From Erpetoichthys calabaricus (Eukaryota; Chordata; Cladistia; Polypteriformes; Polypteridae), in NCBI RefSeq assembly GCF_900747795.2, contig NC_041394.2:118326228-118390227 (forward strand): 64,000 nt of DNA. Reading direction: 5' to 3'. Made by a program: the position numbers and the translations under genes. Numbering within the stretch: position 1 is the stretch's first letter; every line of letters starts with the position of its first letter. A model generated the notes under the pieces. That model was not told the origin of the DNA. It did no database searches and saw only the letters and a list, made by a program, of their open reading frames with translations. Below, piece by piece: positions 34,310 to 45,690 of this stretch.

Positions 34310-34724
34310 GACTGGTTTGGACCACTGGGGCATGTACAGTTGCCCTAACCCAACACAGACAGACAGACAGACAGACCGACACAAGTTCCAGTCCAGCACA
34401 TACATTTATTTACAGCTGAGGAGCACTTTTCTCTGCTCCTCACAGCAGAATACACCAAAGCCCAGTCCTTTTCTTCTCTTTTGTTCTCTTTCTCTCTTTT
34501 CATCACCTCCATTCTTCTCCTGCCAAGCTTCATCCACCTCCCTGAATGGAGTGAGGCAGCTCCTTTTATGATGGCCCTGGGAGTGTTCCAGGTAGCTCAT
34601 TAATCAGACCTGGAATCACTCTTGGGTGTGGTGAGATAACAGTGAAGGGCTTTGTAGCTCACATTGGCACCCCCCTTGGAACCCAACAGGGATGTGGGAA
34701 TCCATGGTGCCACAGCCATCCAGG

Positions 34725-36865
34725 GGCCTCATGTATAATGTTTTGCGTAGAACTCACACTATAACATGGCGTAAGCACAAAAGCGGGAATGTGTGTATGC
34801 ACAGAAAAATCCAGATGCAGGAATCTGTGTGTACGCAAACTTTCACGTTCTTCCACTACATAAATCCCGATCAGCGTGAAAAGTAACGCATGTGCACGCG
34901 CCTTCTGTCCCGCCCCAACTCCTTCCAGAATTATGCCTCTTTGAATATGCAAATCGATATAAATAGCCTTCTGTGAAAAGACAATGGGAAAAACACGGGG
35001 GAAAATATAAGAATTTCAGCGAATACCAAGTGGAGGCAAAGAAAAAACGTACTATTTGTTGGTTTAAACAGTGATATAATCAACAAAAGAAAGTTGATCG
35101 AGTGACATAGTGTCGGAGAAACTCGAAAGCTCAAGTTCAAAAGTCGCACAGAGCCCGAAATAAAAAAGAAGTCACATATCAAAGTCGGCATGAAAAGGCG
35201 ACTTGTAGCGGACCGTCTCAGTGTCATATGAAAGCTTATTAGGGTACAGAGAAAAAAAATAGGCACACAGTGGGGAAAAAAGCACGAAATGTCAACATTA
35301 ATCTCGAAATTTCTATTTTAATCAGGTAGTTTATTTTGTCATTAAAGTAGAACATCATAAACTTCATCTTAAAATCATTTATTTTACTAGTTTCTCAAAT
35401 CCCATCGTAACTAAAGTAGCACGTTAAATGCTTTGCTCTGTGTTTGATCTTCTATGTGCTCTATGTGTGTGAATCACTACATGCTTCCGTTTTTTCTCTT
35501 TCTCCGACAGGACTCAGAATCCATTACATTCGTGATATTACAGCTCTCTGAATAATTAAAATACTGAGATGTATAAGTGATATCTTTTTCGTGATGATAG
35601 GAATGAAAGCATGTTATTAAACATGGGAACACGGTGGCGCAGTGATTGTTCATATCTCATGCAAGAGGCTTGCTGCGCCATGCGCGACCTTTGATGGAAT
35701 AATTTATTACAGAAGTACTGTCTCTTTCAAACGTACTAACCTCCAATTTCTGTCCTTACTTTTCTTTCTCCAAATACCCAATCGCCACACAATCAGCTCT
35801 GTAATAGACATTAAGCCATCTGAAAGTTTAGAACGCCAATTCTTCAAAACTTTTAAGGAACATTGAAATATCTTCGTAGTACATGTTTAATTATTCTATC
35901 CGTCTATCCTTCCAGTGTCCCGTCAGCACCAGCAATAATACAGCGCAAGGCAGGAGCTATCCGTGAACTAGCTAGCGCTGCAGCACCGTGTCCTCACATG
36001 TTTAATTATTAACAATACAGATTATTTAAATGAAGTTAAAGTTTTATCTGTATACTATAAGCAACATATTTTCCTGCATTTTATCTTAAAAATGATATCG
36101 TCATCATACGCGCTTTATAAAGTGGCGCAGGTTGTGCAATATTATAACTGTAGTGTAAGTTTACAGTGGGGTATTTGTACTTATAAGTACAAACAGTTCT
36201 ACAAGGAGCACTTGATTGAGTGCGTTTATAGTTCTTGGGATGAAACTGTTCCTGAAACGCGACGTCCGTACAGGAAAGGCTTTGATGAATTTTGCCATGG
36301 CTCAGGCAGCGTCTGCTTCATGCTGTATACCGATAATTCTCTTTCCGATCAGCTGCTGCTGTGATTCCCCACTCAGATACAGTGATATAAATACTCCGAG
36401 TAGTGCAGTGAGAGTAATATGGAAAAAGATGATCTGCTGTGGCAACCCTTAACGGGAGCAGCTGAAAGAAGAATAAGATGCAGTGAGAGTAACAACACTA
36501 AAGCAGTTATGGTATTTGGAATACTATGGCTATTCCCTGGACCATTATATTGCTACAGGTTAATTACAATCAGATGCATTACACTAATAAACAATATGCA
36601 GTTAATTTCAGTGTATTTATAAAGACGCGTCAGGAATGTGGGTCTAAGAAAGAAAGGGTAACCACACAGGAACAGTAGCACTGCTTTGACGCTGGGTGCC
36701 GCCAGTCTGCAAAACCGAGCGGAGAAATTGCGTACGACAGGGTATGAGGTACCGTGGAAATGTGCGTGGCTTTACGCCAAGTTTAGGCTTTATACATCGC
36801 GATTTGATCGTGGAAATGTTCGTACGCAACATTTCTGTGCGTATGCACCGTTTATACATGAGGCC
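34725..36865 (-). mobile_element. DNA transposon with 5-bp target duplication (copy B)
   Basis: Starts GGCCTCATGTATAA and ends TTATACATGAGGCC, a perfect inverted repeat of at least 14 bp. A perfect 5-bp duplication CCAGG flanks it (34720-34724 and 36866-36870). The interior between 34870 and 35480 matches copy A (15440-16260) inverted, for example AATACCAAGTGGAGGCAAAG versus its complement. It is longer than A. One added block at 36418-36472 looks like an RTE-type LINE 3' tail and another at 35630-35690 like a SINE head (ACGGTGGCGCAGTGATTG). No intact transposase. Confidence 0.8.
36418..36472 (+). repeat. RTE-type LINE 3'-tail fragment
   Basis: GGAAAAAGATGATCTGCTGT then GGCAACCCTTAACGGGAGCA match the 3' end of the RTE-type LINE at 37070-37450 (GATGATCCGCGGCGGTGACC then CCTAACAGG). 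It lies inside transposon B. Confidence 0.6.
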
Positions 36866-37069
36866 CCAGGAGAGCTGCCCTCTAGTATCCTAGGGAAGGT
36901 GTTGCCTTGCTGATGCTCTCTGCCCCGTTCCTTCCATACAATTGGTGTCCCGGCCAGGTAATGGCCATGGCCGCCCACCACACTGGTTATTTCTCTTTTT
37001 ATAAGGAACTGAGTAAAGTCATTTCTTATTTTAAGCCATAACAGGTGGCACTGACCAAAAAACAGGAGA

Positions 37070-37450
37070 CAGCTGGAGGTGGCAGAGTTAAAGATGCTAA
37101 GATTTGCATTGGGTGTGAAGAGGATGGACAGGATTTGGAACGAGGACATTAGAGGGTCAGCTCAGGTTAGATGGTTTGGAGACGAAGTCAGAGAGGCAAG
37201 ATTGTGTTGGTTTGGACATGTGCAGAGGAGAGATGATGAGTATATTGGGAAAAGGATGCTAAGAATGGAGCTGGAGCTGCCAGATAGGAGGAAAAGAGGA
37301 AGGCATCAGAGAAGGTTTATGTATGTGGTGAAAGGGGACATGCAGGTGATGGGTGTAACAGAGCAAGATACAGAAGACAGGATGATATGGAAGAAGATGA
37401 TCCGCGGCGGTGACCCCTAACAGGATTAGTCAGAAGAGAAGAAGATTTTA
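37070..37450 (+). pseudogene. RTE-type LINE ORF2 C-terminal end
   Basis: The open frame (113 codons from 37079) reads MLRFALGVKRMDRIWNEDIR, then LCWFGHVQRRDDEYIGKRML, RMELELPDRRKRGRHQRRFM and near its end DRMIWKKMIRGGDP. This is the typical C-terminal signature of RTE-like LINE proteins (RxxRxxNxxIR...LRWxGHVxRRDD...GRxxxRW...WRxxxxxxDP). It ends with CCCCTAACAGGATTAGTCAG and an AGAAGAAGA tail. All catalytic domains are missing. Confidence 0.8.
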
Positions 37451-37808
37451 ACAGTGAATATTTATCTTCCTGAATGAATAAATTATTACCTGTTGCAGTA
37501 TTAGTTTGCTTTTCTTCTTGGGAGGGGTTCACACAGATCCTGGCTTGCTTTGAGATTCTACAATTTGTTGGTTTTAGATATTGACTTTGAATTTGATGTA
37601 CAGATTTTAAGAGGGTTTAAGAAAAAAGGCATTGTGGAACTATTCCTTCTAGATCAGGGTGGGCTTTCTGCAATTAAAGTCCAAGAGATTTGCTAGCCAA
37701 TGGAAGGTGAGAGAGGACCAAGTGCCGTCATTGCCACGCCTTTAGGGCCATCAGTGTAAGGATTCCACTTGAAAAGTTCATTGGTGCTGTGCTGGGTGGC
37801 TGCCTTGT

Positions 37809-38127
37809 GGCGGCATGGTGGCGCAGTGGGTAGTGCTGCTGCCTCGCAGTTAGGAGACCCGGGTTCGCTTCCCAGGTCCTCCCTGCGTGGAGTCTGCATG
37901 CTCTCTCCATGTGGGTTCCCTCCGGGTACTCCATTTTCCTCCCACAGTCCAAAGACATTCAGTTTAGGTGCATTGGCGATTCTAAATTGTCCCTAGTGTG
38001 TGCTTGGTGTGTGGGTGTGTGTGCTCCCTGCCCGGGGTTTGTTTCCTGCCTTGTGCCCTGTGTTGGCTGGGATTGGCTCCAGCAGACCCCCATGACCCTG
38101 TAGTTAGGATATAGCAGGTTGGATGAT
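37809..38127 (+). repeat. tRNA-derived SINE (family A), full length
   Basis: Head GGCGGCATGGTGGCGCAGTG (box A region) and GGGTTCGCTTCCCAGG (box B region), body GTGGGTTCCCTCCGGGTACT, end GATTGGCTCCAGCAGACCCC and TTGGATGATGG. An 11-bp imperfect target duplication flanks it: GGCTGCCTTGT at 37798-37808 and GGCTGGTTTGT at 38128-38138. Confidence 0.85.
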
Positions 38128-38138
38128 GGCTGGTTTGT

Positions 38139-39406
38139 AATTTTGTCACACAGGATTTTTTTTTTAAGAAAAAGGCAATTTTTTATTTCACTGTATTCTG
38201 GATATTCAGTTCAGGTTCATTTTCATACATCACAACCTTGCAATCCACTTCAGGATGACAGAGGCCAACACTGAGATCCAGTACAAATGAAATAACCTTT
38301 GCAAAACTTCACAGATGTAGCCTAATGAGTAAGTGGTTACAGAGATGTGAGATTAGGCAGGACCTGACCCTTGCAAGGGTGCCAGCAACAGCCTATAGGG
38401 CCATAAAAGAGTCATCTCCATCTTATTTTTGTGTTATTGCATTTTACTTTTAGTACATTTGATCTGTTCTGGAATAACATGTTTATTAGAGCCTGTGAGA
38501 AAAAAAAACAAAGAATTTGGTAGATTCTTTAGTTTGTTTGGTGTGCAAAATTATCAAACATAGAAACTTCTGTTGTTAAAAATGTATTACCCTTTCTACT
38601 GAACAAATTCCAAAAGGTTGTAAAAGACTGTGAATTCAACAAATTCATTTCAAAGACCCTGAGCCTCCACCAAAGTACAGTTTGGAACTGCACTATCCAA
38701 ATGAAAATAGATTGGTGCTAAAGTCCTGTTTTTCCTGTAAGTGGCTATCCTACAAAATCTCTCCAAGAGCAAGACATTACATTAGTCACAAAGAATATCC
38801 ATAGACCTGGAGGCCTCTGAAACCTCACTTAAGGGCACACTGTTCACTATTCCTCTATCACAAAACGTGGACTGAATTGCATGGCTGAAAACCTGACTAA
38901 TAAAAAAAGATTTTGCTTGCTTCTAGTTTATTTAAATACACCAAGATAATTCTCAGGTTTTTTTGGACTAGGCAAGTCAAAAGTGGAAATGTTTAGTCAA
39001 TAGGGATCTAGTTATGTGGACAGAAATGCTAACAGTATGTTACATTTTACAAGTACTATATCAATAGTGTTGTAATGGTCTATTTTAGTGATTCCTTGCT
39101 GGCACAGGATTTGGACAACTTGTTATAACTAAGGAAGATGTAAATTCTGCTTTGTATCAGGGAATATTTCAGAAGAATGTCAAATAATCATTTTGTGAGA
39201 GACAAAATTACAGATTAATTAAGAAATGTCAAGTTATAGCCATAGCTGTAATTTTGTCAGAAAGTGGGAACATACACTGTATTTGTTGATCAGACACACA
39301 AGTAAAAAATATATAGTACTCAAACTCAATCTTAAAGGCGGTGTAACAGATTTTAATGTCTAAAGGATAATTACTTTATTTTTAATTAATTGCTTACTTT
39401 TTGTAA
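38139..39406. other. unassigned intergenic sequence
   Basis: AT-rich; one weak SINE-like scrap near 38310-38380 (CCTAATGAGTAAGTGGTTAC), otherwise nothing recognised. Confidence 0.4.
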
Positions 39407-40018
39407 TCTATATATATAAAAATGGAATGGGTGGGTCGTCGGGTGGGCCTTTTTTTCATTCCGTCGTTTTTTCGAAGTTTTGAAAATGTAGAATGATTAT
39501 TTGATTTTTTTGTTTTTATTTGATCGTGTCTATGTAGCCGCCGTCGTAATAAAGTATCACTAAAATCGTCATTTATCGTTATTTATTTTTGACGTATAAC
39601 GTCGCCGTCGTCGAGGTCAGTGATAATAGTGCAAAAAATCTGCTTACGGTTGAAAGACACGCCCTACTCACTGGACAGTTAAAAACACCAATCAAACTAA
39701 CGATGACATCAAGTATTACCCAATCAAAAGTAGGAAAGGAGGCATCTTCATAAAATGCGTGTGGGATGATTTGCATGAGACGCTGCTTTAAAAAAAAAAT
39801 GATAAAAAAAATACGGGATAAATCCCGTCCAGTATTGATTCAAAACGGGACGCGCAATTTCATTCTCAAACGCGGCACGATTCCGTATTTTAAAGGACGG
39901 GTGGCAACCCTACAGTGCCAGGTAACCACCCATACAATCACATTGTGATTCAGACTAGGAATGCAATGAATGTAATTACCCCGATCTACATACAAGGCGA
40001 AAGTCTTGCAACATTCAA

Positions 40019-40240
40019 AGATGATGGTTTGGGATAAGTACACCATACAACATAAAAGAGCTTATGAAGCCTTGAACCGAAAAAAGCAACATCTCAGAGA
40101 TCGTAAAAAAAAAAAAAAATAGGAGCTAATGTCGTTTTACTCGCTGTAGATTTTAGTCAAACATTACCAGTTATTTCACGAGGGAGACCAGCACATCAAC
40201 TCAACGCGTGTTTAAAATCCATGCTTCTCCCACGCTCGGT
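40019..40240 (+). pseudogene. Helitron Pif1-like helicase fragment
   Basis: Translation gives MMVWDKYTIQHKRAYEALNR, then LRD, and after a poly-A interruption GANVVLLAVDFSQTLPVISR followed by GRPAHQLNACLKS. These match helicase motif II and the GGDFRQxLPVIxxGxxxxxxxACLKSS stretch around motif III in Helitron Rep/helicase proteins. The Walker B-like acidic pair is altered (WDKY for WDEx) and GDFRQ is VDFSQ. About 70 residues remain of a protein normally over 1,000 residues; the Rep nuclease domain was not found. Confidence 0.75.
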
Positions 40241-40847
40241 TATATGTCGCGTGTTCTCGGGTAGGTGCACCAAAAAATGTATACATTTAAGCATGTAATG
40301 GGCAAACAAAAAATGAGGTATACCCGAAGGCACAGCAGTAGTACTTAATGTAACTTTACTTCTTAAATGTTAATGTTTTACTGTTTAATAATTTATACGC
40401 TTCTTATATGTTGTTCAAATTCTTTTATCAAAATACCACTGACAGCGCAATGCACGATAACATCGAGTGAATACACCATACGCATCCGCCCACGGCTGCC
40501 CTGCTGTGCGCAGATAGGACTTGATTGTACAATAAAATAAAATAAAGATAAAAAGACTAAAACAATCATCACCCATAAAGCGGATAGTAGACGTGACGTA
40601 CTATATGTGTACCACATTTCAAGTGTATAGGTGCAACGGTTTGCGAGCTACAGGTCATTTAAAATCCTGGACAGACACACAAATTGCCACGGTAGCAAAT
40701 TACAGAAGAAGATTTTACTGTTTAATAATTTATATTTATATGAAATGTGCTTCTTATATATTACTTCATATTCTCATATGATAATGATGTTAATGTTTAT
40801 ATTGATTTCTGTGTTATTAAAACTGCATGTATGTGTGTATATGTATA

Positions 40848-41224
40848 CGAGCTGTATATACCTGGCGTTGCCCGGGGCAGAAGTAACCTAATCGGTCAAA
40901 CACATATATACCAAAGTAAACCTAATCGGTCAAACAGTTACATATATAAAAAAAGCGAACGTAATCGGATAAACAGCTTCATATATACAGAAGCGAACCT
41001 AATCGGACAAACAGCTAATCTATATACATAAGCAAACCTAATTGGTCAAACAGTTACATAAATACAAAAGCAAACCTAATCGATGAAACAGCTTCATATA
41101 TACAGAAGCGAACCTAATTGGTCAAACAGTTATGCATGTGCAGAATGATTTTACAAAGATTATGCGTGTTAACAATCATTAAAAAGAAAAGATTGAGGAA
41201 CTGTTCTTCTATATGTGATAAAGC
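40848..41224. repeat. left arm of Helitron palindrome, 7 units of about 38 bp
   Basis: It begins CGAGCTGTATATACCTGGCG, the complement of the element's 3' end. Seven tandem units follow, each with CCTAATCGGTCAAACAG-type core, then a unique inner segment ending near GTGATAAAGC. Nearly perfect inverse of 41737-42232. Confidence 0.88.
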
Positions 41225-41736
41225 TGGATGAAGCTGACTTGACGAAGACGTAGGTGGCATAGATTGGTTTTTCTAAAACAGAAGAAAAAAAATGAGTATC
41301 TATTATTATTTTAAATTAGAATGAAAATGAGAACCTTGATTAGAGATAGATTATCCGTATTAAAATATGTGCATGAATAAACTTTTGATAACTCTCTAGC
41401 AAAAGTTTATTCATACAAATTGGCATGTGATGGCTTTGTGAAAAAGTAAAAATTAGATAAAAATAAATTGAGAATGCGTACTTCGATTTGACTGAGATTA
41501 TCTATAATGATCAAAAAAAAGTTTACTATGTTTTTTTTTTCCATACGGGAAGGATGTAAAACCTTACATAGGCACCCTTCAGCCCGTACTGAAGGGTAGT
41601 GTCAGATTCTTACTGACTAAAAAACACCCTTTTTATTCCACAGCTACCCCAAAAACCACTATTAGGCATTACTTTGGGGTGGCAGTAGTTTAGTTATGAA
41701 ACAGCTGGGTCCTGAAAAAAATCTGTCTTATTAGTG

Positions 41737-42232
41737 GCTTCATCACATATAGAAGAAGAGTTCCTCAATCTTTTCTTTTTAATGATTGTTAACACGCATA
41801 ATGTTTGTAAAATCATTCTGCACATGCATAACTGTTTGACCAATTAGGTTCGCTTCTGTATATATGAAGCTGTTTGATCGATTAGGTTTGCTTTTGTATT
41901 TATGTAACTGTTTGACCAATTAGGTTTGCTTATGTATATAGATTAGCTGTTTGTCCGATTAGGTTCGCTTCTGTATATATGAAGCTGTTTCATCGATTAG
42001 GTTTGCTTTTGTATTTATGTAACTGTTTGACCAATTAGGTTTGCTTATGTATATAGATTAGCTGTTTGTCCGATTAGGTTCGCTTCTGTATATATGAAGC
42101 TGTTTATCCGATTAGGTTCGCTTTTTTTATATATGTAACTGTTTGACCGATTAGGTTTACTTTGGTATATATGTAAGTGTTTGACCGATTAGGTTACTTC
42201 TGCCCCGGGCAACGCCGGGTATATACAGCTCG
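41737..42232. repeat. right arm of Helitron palindrome, 10 units of about 38 bp
   Basis: Ten units with cores such as TGTTTGACCAATTAGGTT, arranged so that a block of three units is present twice; the left arm has the block once. It ends at the Helitron 3' hairpin. The spacer between the arms is about 510 bp and holds AAGGGTAGTGTCAGATTCTT and CTTTGGGGTGGCAGTAG; no gene seen in it. Confidence 0.88.
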
Positions 42233-43599
42233 TAAATTAATAAAAATCAAAAACTTGTGGTGTTTGTTCTTGTTCTTTCAAGTTATTGTTCATGTAATCA
42301 GTCCGTGTAAAAAAAATTATGACATTAATTACAATATGCAATAATATAGAAAATTGGACAGGCATGAAATACTACCTGCAGCACTACACAGCATATCACG
42401 CCAAACTGTATGACTGATCACAAAGTGAACTTCCTTGCTGTGTTCCTTCATGTTCAAGACTATGTGATTCTGAGTTGTACAGCAGCCGTTACTAGAGGTG
42501 GGAGGAACAAATCAAAACAGTTAAATATTGAAAATACTTTTTGAAATATACAATCAATACAGTGCAATGCAGTGCAGGACATGTATTTTCTTAGTACATG
42601 CATAACAAAACACATTCCAGAGGATGGTACATCAAAAATGTTAACACTGTTGTAGAAATTCCAACACCAAATGCTCTGTTCACATTATTGTAGAATATCT
42701 GAGTTTACTGTAGCTATCAAAATGTTACAGTAATGAAAGTACCCCCTAATAAAAGGACAAGTGTCTGCATGTCTGTACAGCTGTGTGCCTATCCAGTTGC
42801 AATGTCTGTTATATGCCATTTGGTATGGGATTAGTAACAGCAGTGCTAATGTTTGTGATGCACCATCTGTTGGAATGACAAATGCAATGCAATGTATTAC
42901 TACATGCATTACTAAACACATTTCTAATAGATTAGTGCACTGTAAACGGTAATGCTTTGGACAGCGTTGATTACTTAGATTTCAATCTGTCATAGTACAG
43001 GTAGCTAGTGCATTTTATAAAAGGGGTAAACATTTTTGAGCCTGAACCTAAAAGAGGTATTCTATGGTGCTAATTTTATTAATGGCCAAAGATGTGAATT
43101 AAAGGTTGCTAGCATTTGTGGTTTATAACTTGTGTTAGACATGGAGAATAAAAAACCCAATTTCAAATATAATACCTTGAAATTCCTAATCCTAGAGAAC
43201 AATACGCCTTAATAGATTAATTCTTGCCTAGTCCATATGCACCAGGGCTTGTCCTGGTCCTGTAACTCTCAAAGGAAGTTCTCATCCAGAATTGAGTGCA
43301 CTGCCTACATTTATTTTTAATCAGAGTAACCTTTTTCTGCAAACTCCATGTAGACAGAGACCAAATGTATTCAAGATAACATGAACTGAAAGGACCTGGA
43401 CCTCAGTTTTTTCTTTCTGCCTTTAGTGAAAAAAAAATCAATCTTCTTTGCAAAATTGAGACCTTTTGCCAAGAACAAGCACAGCACTAGCATTAAATTA
43501 GTGGACCATTGATGGCTGTCACTCCCTGAAATCTCACGAGCGCAACCTAGCTTGTCACACTGAACAAAACATCTAACAGGACAACAGTCAGAAGTGACT
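42233..43599. other. unassigned sequence with a possible dispersed repeat
   Basis: The stretch 42725-42945 (AAAAGGACAAGTGTCTGCAT, TGCAATGCAATGTATTAC, GCATTACTAAACACATTTC) has the look of a repeat internally echoing ATGCAATG words, but only one copy is in the window. The rest is unassigned. Confidence 0.35.
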
Positions 43600-43860
43600 A
43601 ATCCAGCATCCTGGGTTGAAGTTCAGTGCCTGTTCAGAGTCTAGGTGGAGATATGTCCAAGTTCTCCCTCTGTCTTGAGCTTTGCAGTAGATATGTTGGT
43701 TTTACTTTCACATCTCCAAAGAGGTGTGCGATAATTCTAAAATGGTCTAGTGTGAGTGCGTGCATAAACAGGCCCTGTGGTAGACTTCCACTGTGTCCAT
43801 GGTGGTTCCTGCATTATAGTCGGTGTTGGGTTCTTGCTCACCTGTGACCATGAATGCCAA
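43600..43860 (+). repeat. decayed family A SINE
   Basis: CTTTCACATCTCCAAAGAGG and TGCGATAATTCTAAAATGGT match the CCAAAGACATGCAGGTTAGG and GCGATTCTAAATTG region. Ends approximate. Confidence 0.45.
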
Positions 43861-44077
43861 AAATTGCATTATTCAGGTTTGGGAATTTGTTGTTAAAGCA
43901 TATAAGAAAGATTTATTATTGTATTTTTAGGACAACAAAACACTTTTGCTTCAAACACTGATTTAGCTTTGTGAGAAGAATTAGTTGTTACATATCAACA
44001 GTTCTGTATCTTTTCTGCATGTGAAGTACCTCCTAAAGGATGGCTACATAAAAGAGAATTTAACAAGGATATTAATT

Positions 44078-44081
<4 letters not shown>

Positions 44082-44162
<81 letters not shown>
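44082..44162. repeat. (GATA)n microsatellite grown from a LINE tail
   Basis: About 20 units directly adjoining the 3' end of the LINE at 44163. On the LINE strand the tail reads AAAGTATC followed by TATC repeats, as at 29261. Confidence 0.92.
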
Positions 44163-44164
<2 letters not shown>

Positions 44165-44417
44165 CTTTATTAATCCCAAGGGGTGGAACTGAACTGTCGC
44201 ATAGTTTGGGGGAGGAACGATCTCCTCAGTCTGTCAGTGGAGCAGGACAGTGACAGCAGTCTGTTGCTGAAGCTGCTCCTCTGTCTGGAGATGATACTGT
44301 TTAGTGGATGCAGTGGATTCTCCATGATTGACAGGAGCCTGCTCAGTGCCTGTCGCTCTGCCACGGATGTCAAACTGTCCAGCTCCATGCCTACAATAGA
44401 GCCTGCCTTCCTCACCA
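44163..44417 (-). mobile_element. short 3' copy of L2/Rex-type LINE
   Basis: The minus strand encodes MVRKAGSIVGMELDSLTSVA, ERQALSRLLSIMENPLHPLN and SIISRQRSSFSNRLLSLSCS, the same C-terminus as 29468-29640, then the 3' tail. Severely 5'-truncated. It lacks the GAAATTCA stretch found before the tail at 29290. Confidence 0.85.
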
Positions 44418-45199
44418 TTTATCGTACTCATTTATTGTAGTAGTTTATTTTATTTAGTTATTGTAGTAGTGATTGTATGTAAAAATATAGCTGAAAGTCA
44501 AAAGGTTGTCATTCAACTTTAAATTCAAAGTTAAAAAATATACAATTCTCATAACTTTAAAACTATTTCTTCTTTCTCAAATTAGTTAAACTTGCAAACG
44601 TGAATAATCAGCTATCCATAACCAGAATGCTACTGCTGTTTATGACATTTTTGTTTGTTATGCCTCACAAAGTAAGAAAGTAGGAAATGATGACAAAATT
44701 CCACTATCAAAACAGATACACACAAATAAAAGTTACTTATTACCATTAAGTACATTTGTAACAGTTTTATGAAAATGTATGAATTTAACTGATCTCTTGA
44801 AGAGTTCTTTCTTTCATGCAACTTAATCAATCCCTCCATCAATGCTGCAGCAAACAAGAATACAGCAGCATGAATCTTAACCTGGAAAAGTTTTAGCATT
44901 GTGACATTGCTTGCCTCTGTGCTTTAGGGTTTACTTTAAAATACTACTAATGGTACATAAAACTTTAAATAACCTTGCTTCTTCCTATATATATACAGGC
45001 AGTTTTTGCTGTTATGCACAAAAATATGGAATACTTTACCGATGGAGATACACCAGGCTGATACCGTGGAACATTTAAGAAAAACACTTTTAATTTGGAT
45101 TTTGCATAGTAGTTATCATAGTCAACACAGCTTGGCTGGCATCCTGGATGGGATCAATAATTCCTCACCTTTATAATTGAGGAACATGGATGGATGGAT
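44418..45199. other. unassigned sequence
   Basis: AT-rich. An ATGGATGGATGGATAG run at 45187-45202 may be a SINE tail remnant. Confidence 0.35.
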
Positions 45200-45690
45200 A
45201 GGCATCCTGGCCAGTTTGATTTCTGGTGCTTCTCTTGGCCAGAAGGCCATGATAGTGGAAGGACAAAAGGACTACCTCCTGGGGCTATGTATTCCCAACA
45301 CTCTGGGTGGCAGCATTCCCTTACTGAAGCTCCCATTTGTACAACTGCAGGGCAACAAGGGAACTGTAGTCCTGATCGACAGCCCTGCTGGGTTACTTGG
45401 GTGCCTCCAGGGGTAGCAGCTAAGAAATAACTTTACACAATTAAGAAGGTTCCGCCTGACCCGGATGTGCTTCCTAGTTATAATGTTGTAAATGTTTGAT
45501 TTAAAGGAGCGACTTTCCCTCAACCAGGCAAGTTGGAGTTGGGAGAGGAGAAGGACAATACTTGCCTGGTACCATAATCCAGGGGGGCTGCCATCTAGCA
45601 TTTTGTGGGAGACAATGCTGCCCTGAGCGAATTGTCTTCCCCTGTCCTTCCACACCACTTGTGTCCTGGCCAGGTATAGTCACAGACATA
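45200..45690. repeat. LTR-like repeat fragments (family 1), two orientations
   Basis: 45200-45545 resembles 32925-33250 in the plus direction (TGGAAGGACAAAAGGACTAC, then GGCAAGTTGGAGTTGGGAG). 45570-45690 resembles 36880-36960 in the minus orientation (TGTCCTTCCACACCACTTGT, GTCCTGGCCAGGTA). Fossil fragments; no coding region. Confidence 0.35.

Larger units (their letters stand above)
34310..36990 (-). repeat. LTR-like repeat (family 1), split by transposon B
   Basis: The minus strand reads in LTR order: GGCCGGGACACCAATTGTAT on the far side (36871-36990), then after transposon B a TATA-like CATAAAAGGAGCTGCCTC near 34570, a purine-rich block, AATAAA (GTAAATAAATG) and a GTCTGTCTGTCTGTCTG tail (CAGA repeat near 34358-34377). 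Removing 34725-36865 and one CCAGG makes the repeat continuous. Fossil, no internal coding region seen. Confidence 0.45.
39407..42232 (+). mobile_element. Helitron with palindromic 3' region
   Basis: The 5' end is TCTATATATATAAAAATGG, a typical Helitron start. The 3' end is a GC-rich hairpin CCCGGGCAACGCCGGG followed by TATATACAGCTCG, close to the usual CTAG-type terminus. The host base before is A (39406) and after is T (42233), the A/T insertion preference of Helitrons, and there is no target duplication. The element contains a decayed helicase piece and a large inverted repeat (40848-41224 and 41737-42232). It is non-autonomous as it stands. Confidence 0.82.

Noticed and set aside
40866-42200. 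CRISPR-like array of regular repeats.
   Set aside because: Units of about 38 bp are contiguous without unique spacers, occur as inverted arms, and lie within a Helitron in a eukaryotic genome.
40862-42220. Penelope-like element, suggested by paired outer repeats.
   Set aside because: The CCCGGGCAACGCCGGG hairpin near the 3' end, the TC start, A/T insertion site and helicase fragment all fit a Helitron; no reverse transcriptase or GIY-YIG domain seen.
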